From assembly GCF_030160115.1 (NCBI RefSeq), contig NZ_BSNS01000007.1:124001-188000 (forward strand): DNA of 64,000 nt, written 5' to 3'. Position numbers and translations under genes: made by a program. Source of the stretch: Devosia nitrariae (GTDB lineage: Bacteria > Pseudomonadota > Alphaproteobacteria > Rhizobiales > Devosiaceae). Below the pieces are notes generated by a model. That model was given only the letters and a program-made list of their open reading frames with translations. It was not told where the DNA came from and searched no databases. Position 1 is the stretch's first letter, and the number at the start of each line of letters is the position of its first letter. Positions 33,928 through 42,301 of this stretch are shown piece after piece.

Positions 33928-36167
33928 AGGAACATGGGGATCGGGTTGAGATCCCCCTCCCTGGTCGCAGAGTCCCGCCAGCCGAGCTTGACAGGAACGT
34001 CGTAGAGACGTCCCGGCGCAAACCGGGCCCAGAAATGGCGAAGGCCCGGCGCAACCACTTTCACCACGCAAAGGTCGATATCAGGCCGCGTCTGATCGAG
34101 TACCATCACCTCGTGGCCTGCACGATCGAGGCGAGCGAGAATTTCCGCAAGGATCTCGTCGGTCTGGCCGACGGGGGGCCGGCTCCTGTCGCCGGCAACG
34201 GTCTTCTTGCCCCTTGCAGGCTCAAGATAGGGTTGGTTCGCGATAGTCGCGCTCGTCCACCAGTGGATCGCCTCATTGTCACCCAGCGCATAGGCGGTCG
34301 TGCCGTCGGGAGCGACATTGAGGAGGGCGGGGATGAACTGGTTGAGTTCCGTTAGCGCTCTGGTCAACGCGATCCGGGCGTCCAGATGAGCACCGAAACC
34401 CATCATGATGTCCTCGGTCGGACCACTGATGCGCCGGCTGATCGCGACAAACACGGGTACGCCCAGGTCGGCCGTGAGGTCGAGAACCCAGAATTCCCGA
34501 CCGACGCCGGCGTAGAAGTCCTTCATCTGGCTGATATGGTCGTCGTCGATCGCGTTAAGGTCAACACCCGGACGACGGACCATGTTGTACCACCAAAGGC
34601 AGACGGCATCTCGCTCGATGAGCTCGAAAAGCCCTTGCAGGATGGCTTCGCTCAGCGTTCGTCCTGCGGCCGCGCCGTTGGAATCCGCCCAACAGAAGAA
34701 CGGCTCCTGCTTGTAGGGGAAATTGTAATAGACATAGCTCGTGGGCAGGTAACGCACGCACTGACGCGAAAGCGACCAGAGCGGCGTCCAGCTTATCGGG
34801 TGGTCTTCCTGGAATGGCAGCGGCACCACCTGGAACCGGCTGTTGCGAGCCTGCCAGGCTTCCCGCTCCTGGTACTGCCGGTCACTGAAGAGCATTGCCG
34901 TCCGGGGATCGACCGCATCCTCGCCAAGCGCCGTGTAGGTGCTGACCAGCCTCGGATTGTCGTCGCGGAAAACCCCCGAGTACCGCTCGAGTGCTTCGCA
35001 CAACGCACTCGTCTTGGCCTGGGCGTCGGTCCATCCCTTGCCAGAGCTGCGCGTGCGCAAACCGTCCTTCAGGAACCAGATCTGGTCGCTCTTGAGTGCG
35101 AAATTATGGCCCGCTACATAGCTTCTGATCGGACCGGCAGCGTGCCACATCGCCGGTTCGACATGGCTGACGACTCCCGAGTAGGGGCTGATGTGATGCT
35201 TGAGACGCTCGAATGTCACCTCCGGCGCTTCTGATCTCAAGCCGGCGTTGCTCTGCCGATAGGCGGCACTCTCGCTAAGGACGATCGGGCTGCCCGCCCT
35301 CGATGTGATCCCGGGGGATCCGCAGGCCGAACAGTGAGGTTGGCGCACAACATCATGGAAACTGAACGAGAAGGACACCTGGTCGGCGACAAGGAACCTC
35401 GATTCGATGGCTGGGTTCGATCCAGTCACCAGCCATCGCAGGAACTGGGTAGCGGCCATCGTGTTGGCCTGCAGCTCACCGAGACCGAAGCGAGCGTTGC
35501 TGACCGGGAACGGCCCCGGCCGGCCGCTCTTGGCTTCGACATAGGATTCCACCTCCCGGTTGGCGCTGAGGCGGGCCTCCAGGCATGTCCAGCAGGCTGT
35601 TCGGCCCGGCACGATCAGCGGCCCGATCCAAAGTAAAACGCCCACCGGTTTGACCAGGAGCAGGGGCATGCGTCGTTCAAGACAATGCCGGTTGATCTCC
35701 GCGAGCTCCGGGCGGAGGTAATCGTCGACCACCGCGATCCCGGCTACACCAGCTCCGTCCAACCGCAGGCCGGCGTTAGCCAGCGTGCCGCGCAGGGACG
35801 TCGGGTCGACGTCCCCGACCGCATGGACCTCCACCGAGCAGGACGACAGGAAGCTGGGAAGGAACCGGGTGTCCACGTCGAACTCGGACCAGAAAGCCGC
35901 GGCCGTCTTTGGCGCAGCGGTGTCGCCGTCCACCAGGTGTCCCTCCCGGAGCAGGACGTTGAGCGCATCATAGGCCTCCTGCGGCGCGACCCAAGGTCCG
36001 ACCGTCTCGACGATCGCGTCGACGGAGCGGGTTCCATCGAGCAACGGAACGATGTGGAACAGGCTCGATCCTTCGAGGACGAACTTCTCCCGCTCCGCAA
36101 GCAGGAATATACCCTCGCCGTTCACATATTCGACGTGATATTTGCGCTTGAGCTGCGGCCTGAGCAT
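33924..36167 (-). CDS. Fused leader-peptide-binding protein and YcaO cyclodehydratase
   Basis: A 747-residue enzyme of azole-peptide synthesis. Residues 1-290 are the leader-binding/E1-like partner with a zinc-type cysteine set, C192-x2-C195 and C279-x2-C282. Residues 330-747 are the ATP-dependent YcaO domain, with ALCEALERYSG (388-398) and SEAILQGLFELIERDAV (506-522), glutamates of the nucleotide site. It ends NPIPMFL, a degenerate form of the proline-rich YcaO tail. YcaO cyclises Cys, Ser and Thr to azolines. It lies 34 bp after the precursor gene. A GTG at 36185 is an alternative start. Confidence 0.92.
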   Translation of the reverse strand: MLRPQLKRKYHVEYVNGEGIFLLAEREKFVLEGSSLFHIVPLLDGTRSVDAIVETVGPWVAPQEAYDALNVLLREGHLVDGDTAAPKTAAAFWSEFDVDTRFLPSFLSSCSVEVHAVGDVDPTSLRGTLANAGLRLDGAGVAGIAVVDDYLRPELAEINRHCLERRMPLLLVKPVGVLLWIGPLIVPGRTACWTCLEARLSANREVESYVEAKSGRPGPFPVSNARFGLGELQANTMAATQFLRWLVTGSNPAIESRFLVADQVSFSFSFHDVVRQPHCSACGSPGITSRAGSPIVLSESAAYRQSNAGLRSEAPEVTFERLKHHISPYSGVVSHVEPAMWHAAGPIRSYVAGHNFALKSDQIWFLKDGLRTRSSGKGWTDAQAKTSALCEALERYSGVFRDDNPRLVSTYTALGEDAVDPRTAMLFSDRQYQEREAWQARNSRFQVVPLPFQEDHPISWTPLWSLSRQCVRYLPTSYVYYNFPYKQEPFFCWADSNGAAAGRTLSEAILQGLFELIERDAVCLWWYNMVRRPGVDLNAIDDDHISQMKDFYAGVGREFWVLDLTADLGVPVFVAISRRISGPTEDIMMGFGAHLDARIALTRALTELNQFIPALLNVAPDGTTAYALGDNEAIHWWTSATIANQPYLEPARGKKTVAGDRSRPPVGQTDEILAEILARLDRAGHEVMVLDQTRPDIDLCVVKVVAPGLRHFWARFAPGRLYDVPVKLGWRDSATREGDLNPIPMFL

Positions 36168-36201
36168 CTGGGGCCCGGTTCCCACTTTTTCGCATCCCGC
36201 G

Positions 36202-37503
36202 CTAAGCGCTGAACATCGTCCCCCAGCAGGTCGAGGATGATGCGCTTGGGCTGCTGCTCTGCGGCCCGATACCGCCGCAGAATGTGGCAAAGGATCCCAA
36301 CGTGCCGGCGTTGGTAAGACCCGCACCCTGCACGCCCATCTCGGCGGTAATGGCCGATCCAAATGTTCCTGCCGTTCCAGCGGTACCGGCCGTGCCACAG
36401 AACGAGCCGGCACTGCCGAAGGTGGCCGCCGAGCCCCAACAGTCAAACTGGGCCGCCGTGCCGGACGGAGCGAGACGCGCGGTGGCCGCCGTGCCTGACA
36501 GTCGGGTGGAGCTGGCTGACGTGCCCCCCATCGTCGCGCCGCCCATCGATGCCCCGGTCTCTGCCGTGATTGCCGAGCCGAACGTGCCGGCCGTCGCGGC
36601 CGTACCGGCCGTCCCGCACACGCTGCCGAACGATCCGGCCGTCCCGAATGAACCCAGGCAATCGAATGCCGCCCCGCAGGCCGATGGCTGAAGGCGGCTT
36701 GCCATCGTACCGCTCAGCGCAGTCGAACGGACCGCGCCCGAGCTGGGTGCCCAGCAAGGTAGACACGCCTGGGTACCCGTCGTGCCTGTCGAGATCGTGG
36801 CTGCTGTCGCCCCTGACGTGGCCGTCCCCATTGTCGCTGAGGTTGCACCCAATCGGCCTGCCCCACCCGACGTTGGTGTCGTCTCGGCGGTGATTGCCGA
36901 ACCGAAAGAGCCAGCCGTCCCCGCGGTGCCTGCCGTACCGCAGAAGGAGCCGACGCTGCCGAAGGTCGCCGCCGAGCCCCAGCAGTCGAACGCCGCACCG
37001 GAGCCTGCGGGGGAAAGACGCATCGCCATGGTGCCGGACAACTGGGTGGACTGAGCTGCACCGCCTGTCGTCGCCCCACTGCCCAGACACGGATAGCTTC
37101 CGCAGGGATAGCTTGCGCCGGGGTAGGTCGCGCCGGGATAGGTCGCAGTTGTCGCGGCGGCAGTTCCGGGCACGGCCGAAAGGCCCGTGGGTCCAGTGGT
37201 TGTCGCCGCCCCTCCCGTCGCCATCGTCCGTCCTCCTGCCTGTGTCGACATGGTGCCTACACCCTGAGCATTCGCCGCGCTGGACTGCTGCTCCTGGAAA
37301 AGGGCAAGCGCATCGAGCGCTGGCTGCAGATGCGTTTTGACGTAATCGGAAATCTGTTTATCGGTGGCGTCGCTATAGCCGTGTTCTGCCAAGACCGTCT
37401 TCGGATCTTTCTCGAGCCGGGTTCGAAATGCCTCGTTCACGGCGGCCTGCGCCAGCACCTTCGCCCAAGCGATCTTGAAATCGGCCGTCTCAAAATCTGC
37501 CAC
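36202..37503 (-). CDS. Giant repetitive azole-RiPP (TOMM) precursor peptide
   Basis: A 433-residue protein starting at a GTG seven bases after GAGGGGG. Residues 1-70 form a helical leader (ADFKIAWAKVLAQAAVNEAF, then RTRLEKDPKTVLAEHGY) resembling nitrile-hydratase-like leaders. The rest is almost wholly Gly, Thr, Ser, Ala with 13 Cys. Four YPG/YPC pentads lie at 122-140. Three 58-residue repeats span 151-208, 259-316 and 331-388; each has a FDCWGS-like site, a second Cys, GTAGTA runs and FGSAITAE. It heads an operon with YcaO, SagB and S41 genes. The product is not predictable. Confidence 0.88.
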   Translation of the reverse strand: MADFETADFKIAWAKVLAQAAVNEAFRTRLEKDPKTVLAEHGYSDATDKQISDYVKTHLQPALDALALFQEQQSSAANAQGVGTMSTQAGGRTMATGGAATTTGPTGLSAVPGTAAATTATYPGATYPGASYPCGSYPCLGSGATTGGAAQSTQLSGTMAMRLSPAGSGAAFDCWGSAATFGSVGSFCGTAGTAGTAGSFGSAITAETTPTSGGAGRLGATSATMGTATSGATAATISTGTTGTQACLPCWAPSSGAVRSTALSGTMASRLQPSACGAAFDCLGSFGTAGSFGSVCGTAGTAATAGTFGSAITAETGASMGGATMGGTSASSTRLSGTAATARLAPSGTAAQFDCWGSAATFGSAGSFCGTAGTAGTAGTFGSAITAEMGVQGAGLTNAGTLGSFATFCGGIGPQSSSPSASSSTCWGTMFSA

Positions 37504-37740
37504 TTTCGAACCCCCTCGGCTCGACCTCCCGCGGCGTAATTCTACCGGCAAAGAGGCATTGGCAGCACCAAAGTTGCCTGAGCAGTAAATCAATATCTAC
37601 TCAATCATAATGGTAACGCAATAAACTCAAATCTGTCTTTAACCGAAGTTGTTTCAAGTTGTTCTGTGAGTTATAACTTCCTACCTCGAAGTCCTATAAG
37701 TCGTTCCTATCAATGAACATTTGCGAACGGGCATCACCTA
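37504..37740. promoter_or_regulatory. AT-rich upstream region of the azole-peptide operon
   Basis: A stretch much richer in A+T than the rest of the window, especially 37585-37720, directly before the precursor gene. On the minus strand TTGAGT (37630-37625) and TATGAT (37609-37604) are separated by 15 bases and might form a promoter with short spacing. GTTGTTT / GTTGTTC near-direct repeats lie at about 37647-37662. No gene is seen in 37504-37837. Confidence 0.4.
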
Positions 37741-37837
37741 ATAGCATCGCATCCCAGCCGCATTGCTCCGGTTCCCTTGCGCGCCGCCACCAGGGTGCAA
37801 TCTTGCACCCTTTCGTCCACATTGTTTGGGAAAGCCA

Positions 37838-38749
37838 ATGAGCAACCGCGACGCGAAACTCGAGGCGGGCAAGTTCCCGGTTGATGTCGACCTCGTGCAG
37901 CGGCTTGTTGCGCAGCAGTTCCCGCAATGGGCGGACCTGCCCATCCGCCCGGTCGCGATGGATGGGTGGGACAACTGGACGTTTCACCTCGGCGAGCGCA
38001 TGAAGGTGCGGTTGCCTTCGGGTGAGGGTTATGCCGAGCAGGCCGCCAAGGAGAGCCACTGGCTGCCGCGTCTGGCGCCGCACCTGCCGGTCGAAGTGCC
38101 GGTCCCAATCGCGGTCGGCGGGCCGGCAGAGGGCTATCCGTGGTCATGGTCCATCTACCAGTGGATCGACGGCGAGTCGGTGACACGCCACATCGACAAG
38201 CTGGCACTGGCGGAGGACATCGCCAGGTTCCTCAACGCCCTGCAGGCGATCGACCCGAGGGAAGGTCCGGCGCCGGGACAGCACAGCTTCCTGCGGGGTG
38301 CCGACCCGATGGAGGCCTATGGCGCGGATGCGCGCCGTTACGTCGATGCGCTCGACGGCGACATCGACACGAGGGCGGCCTACGCCATACTCGATGCCGC
38401 TGCGCAAGTCCCCGCAACGAAGCCGGTGTGGGTCCATGGCGACATCGCCGTCGGCAATTTCCTTGCCCGCGACGGGCGACTTTCCGCCGTCATCGACTTC
38501 GGCTGCGCCGCCGTCGGCGACCCATCATGCGATCTCGTTCTCGCCTGGGTGTTTCTCGAGGGCGAGAGCCGGGCCGCGTTCCGTTCGCTGGTCAATGTGG
38601 ATGAAGCGACCTGGGCGCGAGGCCGCGTCTGGGCACTGTGGAAAGCCGCGCTGCTCGCGGCCAACAACCAGAGCGTGCACCCGGAGGAGAACGTGCCTCT
38701 CGAGGTCATCGCGGCGGTGATCGCCGATCATCGAGAGCGAGCGCGTTGA
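37838..38749 (+). CDS. Aminoglycoside phosphotransferase-family kinase
   Basis: A 303-residue kinase-like enzyme of the APH family. The catalytic loop is WVHGDIAVGNFL and the metal-binding DFG equivalent is VIDFGCAAVGDPSCDL. The N-terminal lobe includes DNWTFHLGERMKVRLPS. Such enzymes phosphorylate antibiotics or small metabolites; no resistance claim can be made from this sequence. It starts at the ATG at 37838, divergent from the azole-peptide operon, and might be a self-protection gene, though nothing shows that. Confidence 0.87.
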   Translation: MSNRDAKLEAGKFPVDVDLVQRLVAQQFPQWADLPIRPVAMDGWDNWTFHLGERMKVRLPSGEGYAEQAAKESHWLPRLAPHLPVEVPVPIAVGGPAEGYPWSWSIYQWIDGESVTRHIDKLALAEDIARFLNALQAIDPREGPAPGQHSFLRGADPMEAYGADARRYVDALDGDIDTRAAYAILDAAAQVPATKPVWVHGDIAVGNFLARDGRLSAVIDFGCAAVGDPSCDLVLAWVFLEGESRAAFRSLVNVDEATWARGRVWALWKAALLAANNQSVHPEENVPLEVIAAVIADHRERAR

Positions 38750-38791
38750 ACTCCAGGTTGTTGTGACAATCATGGTTCGCCGGGCGCGACG

Positions 38792-40162
38792 CTACCCCGC
38801 GCGGGCCGCGATGATGTGAGGCCTGGCCACGCTATCCGCACGCCAGAGGAGCCAGCCAAAGCCCGCCCAGGACATCAGCACCGGCGCGCTGCGCAGGAGT
38901 GCCTCCGGCGTAGAGAAGCGAGGCAGCACCCATTCGAGGAGGGGGTTGCGATACTGGCCCGGTGCAGACATACCACCGCCGGCACAGATCAGCGATATCG
39001 CCAGACTGATGAAGAGCAAGGTCAGGGCGACCATACGCGCCGCGCCCTCGCGGGGCCAGGCGAAGGCCAATGCCAGCGCAAGAAGCGGCAGGGCCGGAAC
39101 GAGATGCCGCGGCCCGACGGACCAGCCTCCGTTCCAGTAGACATAGCCGGCGTTGATGGCGAGCTGACTGATGAACGCAAGCATGACGATCACTGCCACC
39201 GCCCGCGTGTCCTGCCTTCTGGCCATGGCTACCAACCCGAACGGGGCCAGGAGCAGTATCGGTGAGAGCGGCAGCAGCCCGCGATAGGTACCGAAAAGCA
39301 GTTCGGCAATGACCGCGGGATCGGGCAGACCCACACCAAAAAAGCCCTGCTGCATGCCCTCGAAGCCGACCACGTTCGCGTAGCCCAGCACAAAGGGATC
39401 GCCGAAGGCGAGCTGATTGTAGAGCACCAGCGGCATTGCGCCGATGGTTCCGCCGATCGCCAGCCCGCAAAGGCATGCGACAAGGTTCCCGCCGCGGGCT
39501 GCAAGGCCGAGCGCCAGGAGACCGATCAGCATCGCGGCCGGGGCGGTGGTGAGCTCGACCACGGCGCAATAGCCGAGCACAACGCCCGCCGCGCCCCAGA
39601 GCAGCAGGCGTTTCTCGTTCGCCGCCAAGAACACCAGCGCCAGCGCGATCACCAGCAGGCTCCCCGACACCGAGTGCGAGAAGAACGCCGTGGACCACCC
39701 CAGAAACGGAGTTCCGAGCGCCAGCGCGCCGGCGGCGAACACTGCCCCCGCGGATGGAGCACCCAGGCGTCGCGCAACGAGGAAGACGAGAGCAACCGCG
39801 AGTGCGGAAACCAGGCAATTGGTTCCGATGGTTGCGACGACCGCGTAGCGGTCGAAAACCTGCGGGTCCGTCCAGTCCGTCGACCAACCCAGCATCGCGA
39901 ACACGGTGCGTGCGGCAGCCACGACTGGAATGGCGAGGAAGGAAAGGCCCGGCGTCTTGTCCGCGTAAAACTGTCCGCCGAACTTCGCCTTGTCGATCGT
40001 GCGCGCCGCGACCTTGTCGATGGTCAGTTGCCCGTCCTCAACGATGGAAAGCGTCAGCCCCAGGCGGGTGACGACCTGGGCGCCACTATCCTGCGGGCTA
40101 AGCCAGATGAAGGCCCAGAAGGCGAGGCAGAAGATGATGACGGCGACGAAACGGTCGTTCAT
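38792..40162 (-). CDS. Polytopic membrane protein, possibly glycosyltransferase-like
   Basis: A 456-residue protein with about eleven hydrophobic helices and a hydrophilic loop after the first helix (VEDGQLTIDKVAARTIDK, then FYADKTPGLSF). That loop has acidic residues, as in GT39/GT-C type membrane glycosyltransferases, and WNGGWSVGPRHLVPALPLL is typical of these. The activity is inferred only from this pattern. It converges on the phosphotransferase gene and is divergent from the DUF2161 gene. Confidence 0.75.
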   Translation of the reverse strand: MNDRFVAVIIFCLAFWAFIWLSPQDSGAQVVTRLGLTLSIVEDGQLTIDKVAARTIDKAKFGGQFYADKTPGLSFLAIPVVAAARTVFAMLGWSTDWTDPQVFDRYAVVATIGTNCLVSALAVALVFLVARRLGAPSAGAVFAAGALALGTPFLGWSTAFFSHSVSGSLLVIALALVFLAANEKRLLLWGAAGVVLGYCAVVELTTAPAAMLIGLLALGLAARGGNLVACLCGLAIGGTIGAMPLVLYNQLAFGDPFVLGYANVVGFEGMQQGFFGVGLPDPAVIAELLFGTYRGLLPLSPILLLAPFGLVAMARRQDTRAVAVIVMLAFISQLAINAGYVYWNGGWSVGPRHLVPALPLLALALAFAWPREGAARMVALTLLFISLAISLICAGGGMSAPGQYRNPLLEWVLPRFSTPEALLRSAPVLMSWAGFGWLLWRADSVARPHIIAARAG

Positions 40163-40365
40163 GCCGCTCTATCCATGGCCAAGGCGGTTTCCTCTGCCGG
40201 TGCACGGCAACAACGGCAAAGGCCTCACGCCGTTCCATGCGGCGCACCTCAGTTCGTCGCGCAGGCTGAGGCACGGGGGCGGATGCCGCCTGTGCGGCGA
40301 TCGTGTTTACCTGCCGTTCAGTCCGAGGCGGCGATCATTGGGCCGGTGAACCGATTGGTGGAAGC

Positions 40366-41040
40366 ATGCTGGAAACCTCCCTTTACGGCCCTGTAAAAGG
40401 CTTCCTCGAGAGCCTGGGCTTTGTCGTCCAGGGCGAAATCGGGGGTTGCGACCTGCTGGCGCTGAGCGATGGTTCCCCGCCGATCGTGGTCGTTTGCGAA
40501 CTGAAGTTGAAGTTCAATCTTGAACTTGTCCTGCAGGGTGTCGACCGTATGGCTGTCAGCGATGAAGTCTGGCTGGCGGCATGCGTTTCGAAACGAGGCA
40601 AGGGGCGGGAGAGCGATGTCCGGTTTCGCAATCTCTGTCGCCGTCTCGGCTTTGGCCTGCTCGGCATCTCGCAGGCCGGCAAGGTCGAGATACTGCTCAG
40701 TCCGGTGGCATTGGCGCCGCGCCGCGATCCACGGCGCCGATCGAGATTGATCGACGAGCACCGGCGCCGGCAAGGCGATCCGGTCGCCGGCGGCGGTTCG
40801 CGTGCGCCGATCATGACGGCTTACCGCCAGGAAGCCTTATCCTGCGCCGCCGCCCTTGCGGATGGTCCCAAGCGACCACGCGATTTGAAGCCCGAAAGGC
40901 CAAACGCGCCCAAGATATTGCTGCACAATGTCTATGGCTGGTTCGCACGAACCGATCGCGGCATCTACGACCTGACCAAGGCCGGCCGGGAAGCGCTCGA
41001 GCGCTGGCCACAGCACCTGCAGTCGACGCCCGCCGAGTGA
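40366..41040 (+). CDS. DUF2161 family PD-(D/E)XK-type phosphodiesterase
   Basis: A 224-residue protein starting METSLYGPVKGFLESLGF-like (MLETSLYGPVKGFLESLGF) and continuing GEIGGCDLLAL and VVVCELKLKFNLELVLQG. Asp in GCDLL and Glu-x-Lys in CELKL make a PD-(D/E)XK nuclease-like site. The C-terminal part (LLHNVYGWFARTDRGIYDLT) looks like a winged helix. Family function is unproven. The ATG at 40366 has GGTGGAA upstream. Confidence 0.85.
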   Translation: MLETSLYGPVKGFLESLGFVVQGEIGGCDLLALSDGSPPIVVVCELKLKFNLELVLQGVDRMAVSDEVWLAACVSKRGKGRESDVRFRNLCRRLGFGLLGISQAGKVEILLSPVALAPRRDPRRRSRLIDEHRRRQGDPVAGGGSRAPIMTAYRQEALSCAAALADGPKRPRDLKPERPNAPKILLHNVYGWFARTDRGIYDLTKAGREALERWPQHLQSTPAE

Positions 41041-41147
41041 GAAGCGCCTCTTCACGTTGAGAGCGCCTTGGTTCCGACGCTACCGCCCATCGCCGCGGCG
41101 CCCACGTGATAGGATTGCCGGACGCCGCGACCGTCTATTTTAGACCT

Positions 41148-41283
41148 CCCGCTCCGACTGGATCGGAGCGGGGAAGGCAATAGAGCGTTTTCAGCAAAAG
41201 TGGACACCACTTTTGCGGTTCGAAAACGCGAGAATCCAATCACTTAGAGCTCCCGTTCCGATTCAATCGGAACGGGAAAGGCT
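41148..41283. repeat. Cluster of three dispersed hairpin elements
   Basis: Three hairpins in 136 bases. One is CCCGCTCCGA / TCGGAGCGGG (41148-41172). One is nested with outer CGTTTTC / GAAAACG and inner GCAAAAGTGG / CCACTTTTGC (41186-41228). The last is CCCGTTCCGAT / ATCGGAACGGG (41252-41276), bounded by AGAGCT and GGCTCTAG. The last abuts the stop codon of the CHRD gene. Relatives lie at 29194, 43624 and 61306. Confidence 0.75.
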
Positions 41284-42144
41284 CTAGTCGTCTTCTGCTT
41301 CTGGTGGCAGTTGCGCGCGCAGCTCGCCGTCGGGATACATGGCTGTGTGGATGTTGAGATACCACATGCCCGCCCGTAGGTCGGCGGCCTGCTCGTCGGT
41401 CAGCTTCGCCTCTCCGCTGACCTGCGTCGTCGGTCCCGTCGGTGTTCCCGGCTGAGGTTCGGGCGCAGGTTCGACGTCGGGAGCCGGTGGCTCGGCAGGT
41501 TCCTCTGTCGTTTCCTCGGTGCCCTCCGCCGTCGACGGCTCCACGGGCGCCTGCTCTGCCGGTGACATTGCAGGCTCTTCCGTCGGCTCCTCCGGAGCTT
41601 CCGCTGCCGGCGAATCTACGGGCGCTTGTTCCGCCGGTGACATCGCAGGTTCTTCCGTCGGCTCCTCGGGAGCTTCCGCTGCCGGCAACTCCACCGGCGC
41701 TTGCTCCGCCGGTGACTGGGCAGGCTCTTCTGTCGGCTCCTCCATCGTCTCGGCTGGCGGTGGCTCTGCGGGTTCTCCGGTGGGCTCGGCCGGAACCACG
41801 GGCCCTGCGTCCGCCGGCGCGTCCGGTTCGGCGCCGGTAGTCGCCAGCGCGATGTCGACGGGGATGACCGGGTCTGCAGTCTCGTTCGGATTGGCCGGAC
41901 CGTGGAAATGGGCTGCGGTGGCAGGGCCCGTGAGACCCCGGTAGTTGATGCTCCACTTCAGCAATCCGGTGTCGGTGTCGAAGTCGGCGATCACCCGGCC
42001 GGTGCCCGTGGACTCGTTCGGCGGCACTTCGGCAGCGCCGGTAAGATCAGCCGAGAAATTCAGTACCTCGGCCGATGCCGGCGCAATCGAAAGCAGCAGC
42101 GCGAGAGTGGTTGCTGTGTAGATCGAGGATAGATGGGCATGCAT
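41284..42144 (-). CDS. CHRD-domain secreted protein split by a Pro/Glu-rich tandem repeat
   Basis: A 286-residue exported protein (signal peptide ending PASA near residue 25). CHRD-domain sequence is present in two pieces: residues 28-102 (AAEVPPNESTGTGRVIADFD, then TAAHFHGPANP) and residues 241-280 (VSGEAKLTDEQAADLRAG, then YLNIHTAMYPDGELRAQL). Between them lie about 138 Pro/Glu/Ala-rich residues with three near-perfect 25-residue repeats at 135-159, 160-184 and 185-209. The stop TAG is inside the terminal CTCTAG of a hairpin element. AAAGGAGA precedes the ATG. Confidence 0.88.
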   Translation of the reverse strand: MHAHLSSIYTATTLALLLSIAPASAEVLNFSADLTGAAEVPPNESTGTGRVIADFDTDTGLLKWSINYRGLTGPATAAHFHGPANPNETADPVIPVDIALATTGAEPDAPADAGPVVPAEPTGEPAEPPPAETMEEPTEEPAQSPAEQAPVELPAAEAPEEPTEEPAMSPAEQAPVDSPAAEAPEEPTEEPAMSPAEQAPVEPSTAEGTEETTEEPAEPPAPDVEPAPEPQPGTPTGPTTQVSGEAKLTDEQAADLRAGMWYLNIHTAMYPDGELRAQLPPEAEDD

Positions 42145-42219
42145 CGAACGTCTCCTTTGCAGTCTCGTGCGCGTCGAACGCGGCCCCGGGCTACGCTCTA
42201 GATCGCGATGCGATTTGGT

Positions 42220-42301
42220 TGAAAATCTCGCGCTCTAGCTCCTTGTTGTCGCGAGACTTTCTGCAAAGAACCGGTATCCGCTTTTGCATCTCGCTCTAGT
42301 T
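42220..42301. repeat. Dispersed element with CTCTAG ends
   Basis: The part 42236-42299 closely parallels 29221-29286: CTAG, TTGTTGTCGC, a GCAAAG...CTTTTGC inner stem, ACCGGTA, then CTCTAG. The right end provides the TAG stop of the next gene. A preceding CTCTAG at about 42198 suggests a second, shorter element. Confidence 0.65.

Noticed and set aside
36284-37030. CRISPR-like regularly spaced repeats
   Set aside because: The repeats are about 174 bases, diverged and in frame with the precursor protein. There are no short identical repeats with unique spacers and no cas genes.
36284-37340. Pro/Val/Ala-rich open frames on the plus strand opposite the RiPP precursor
   Set aside because: They are the reverse complement of the precursor's Gly/Thr/Ala repeats, have no ribosome-binding sites, and the minus-strand frame has a leader, start signal and operon context.
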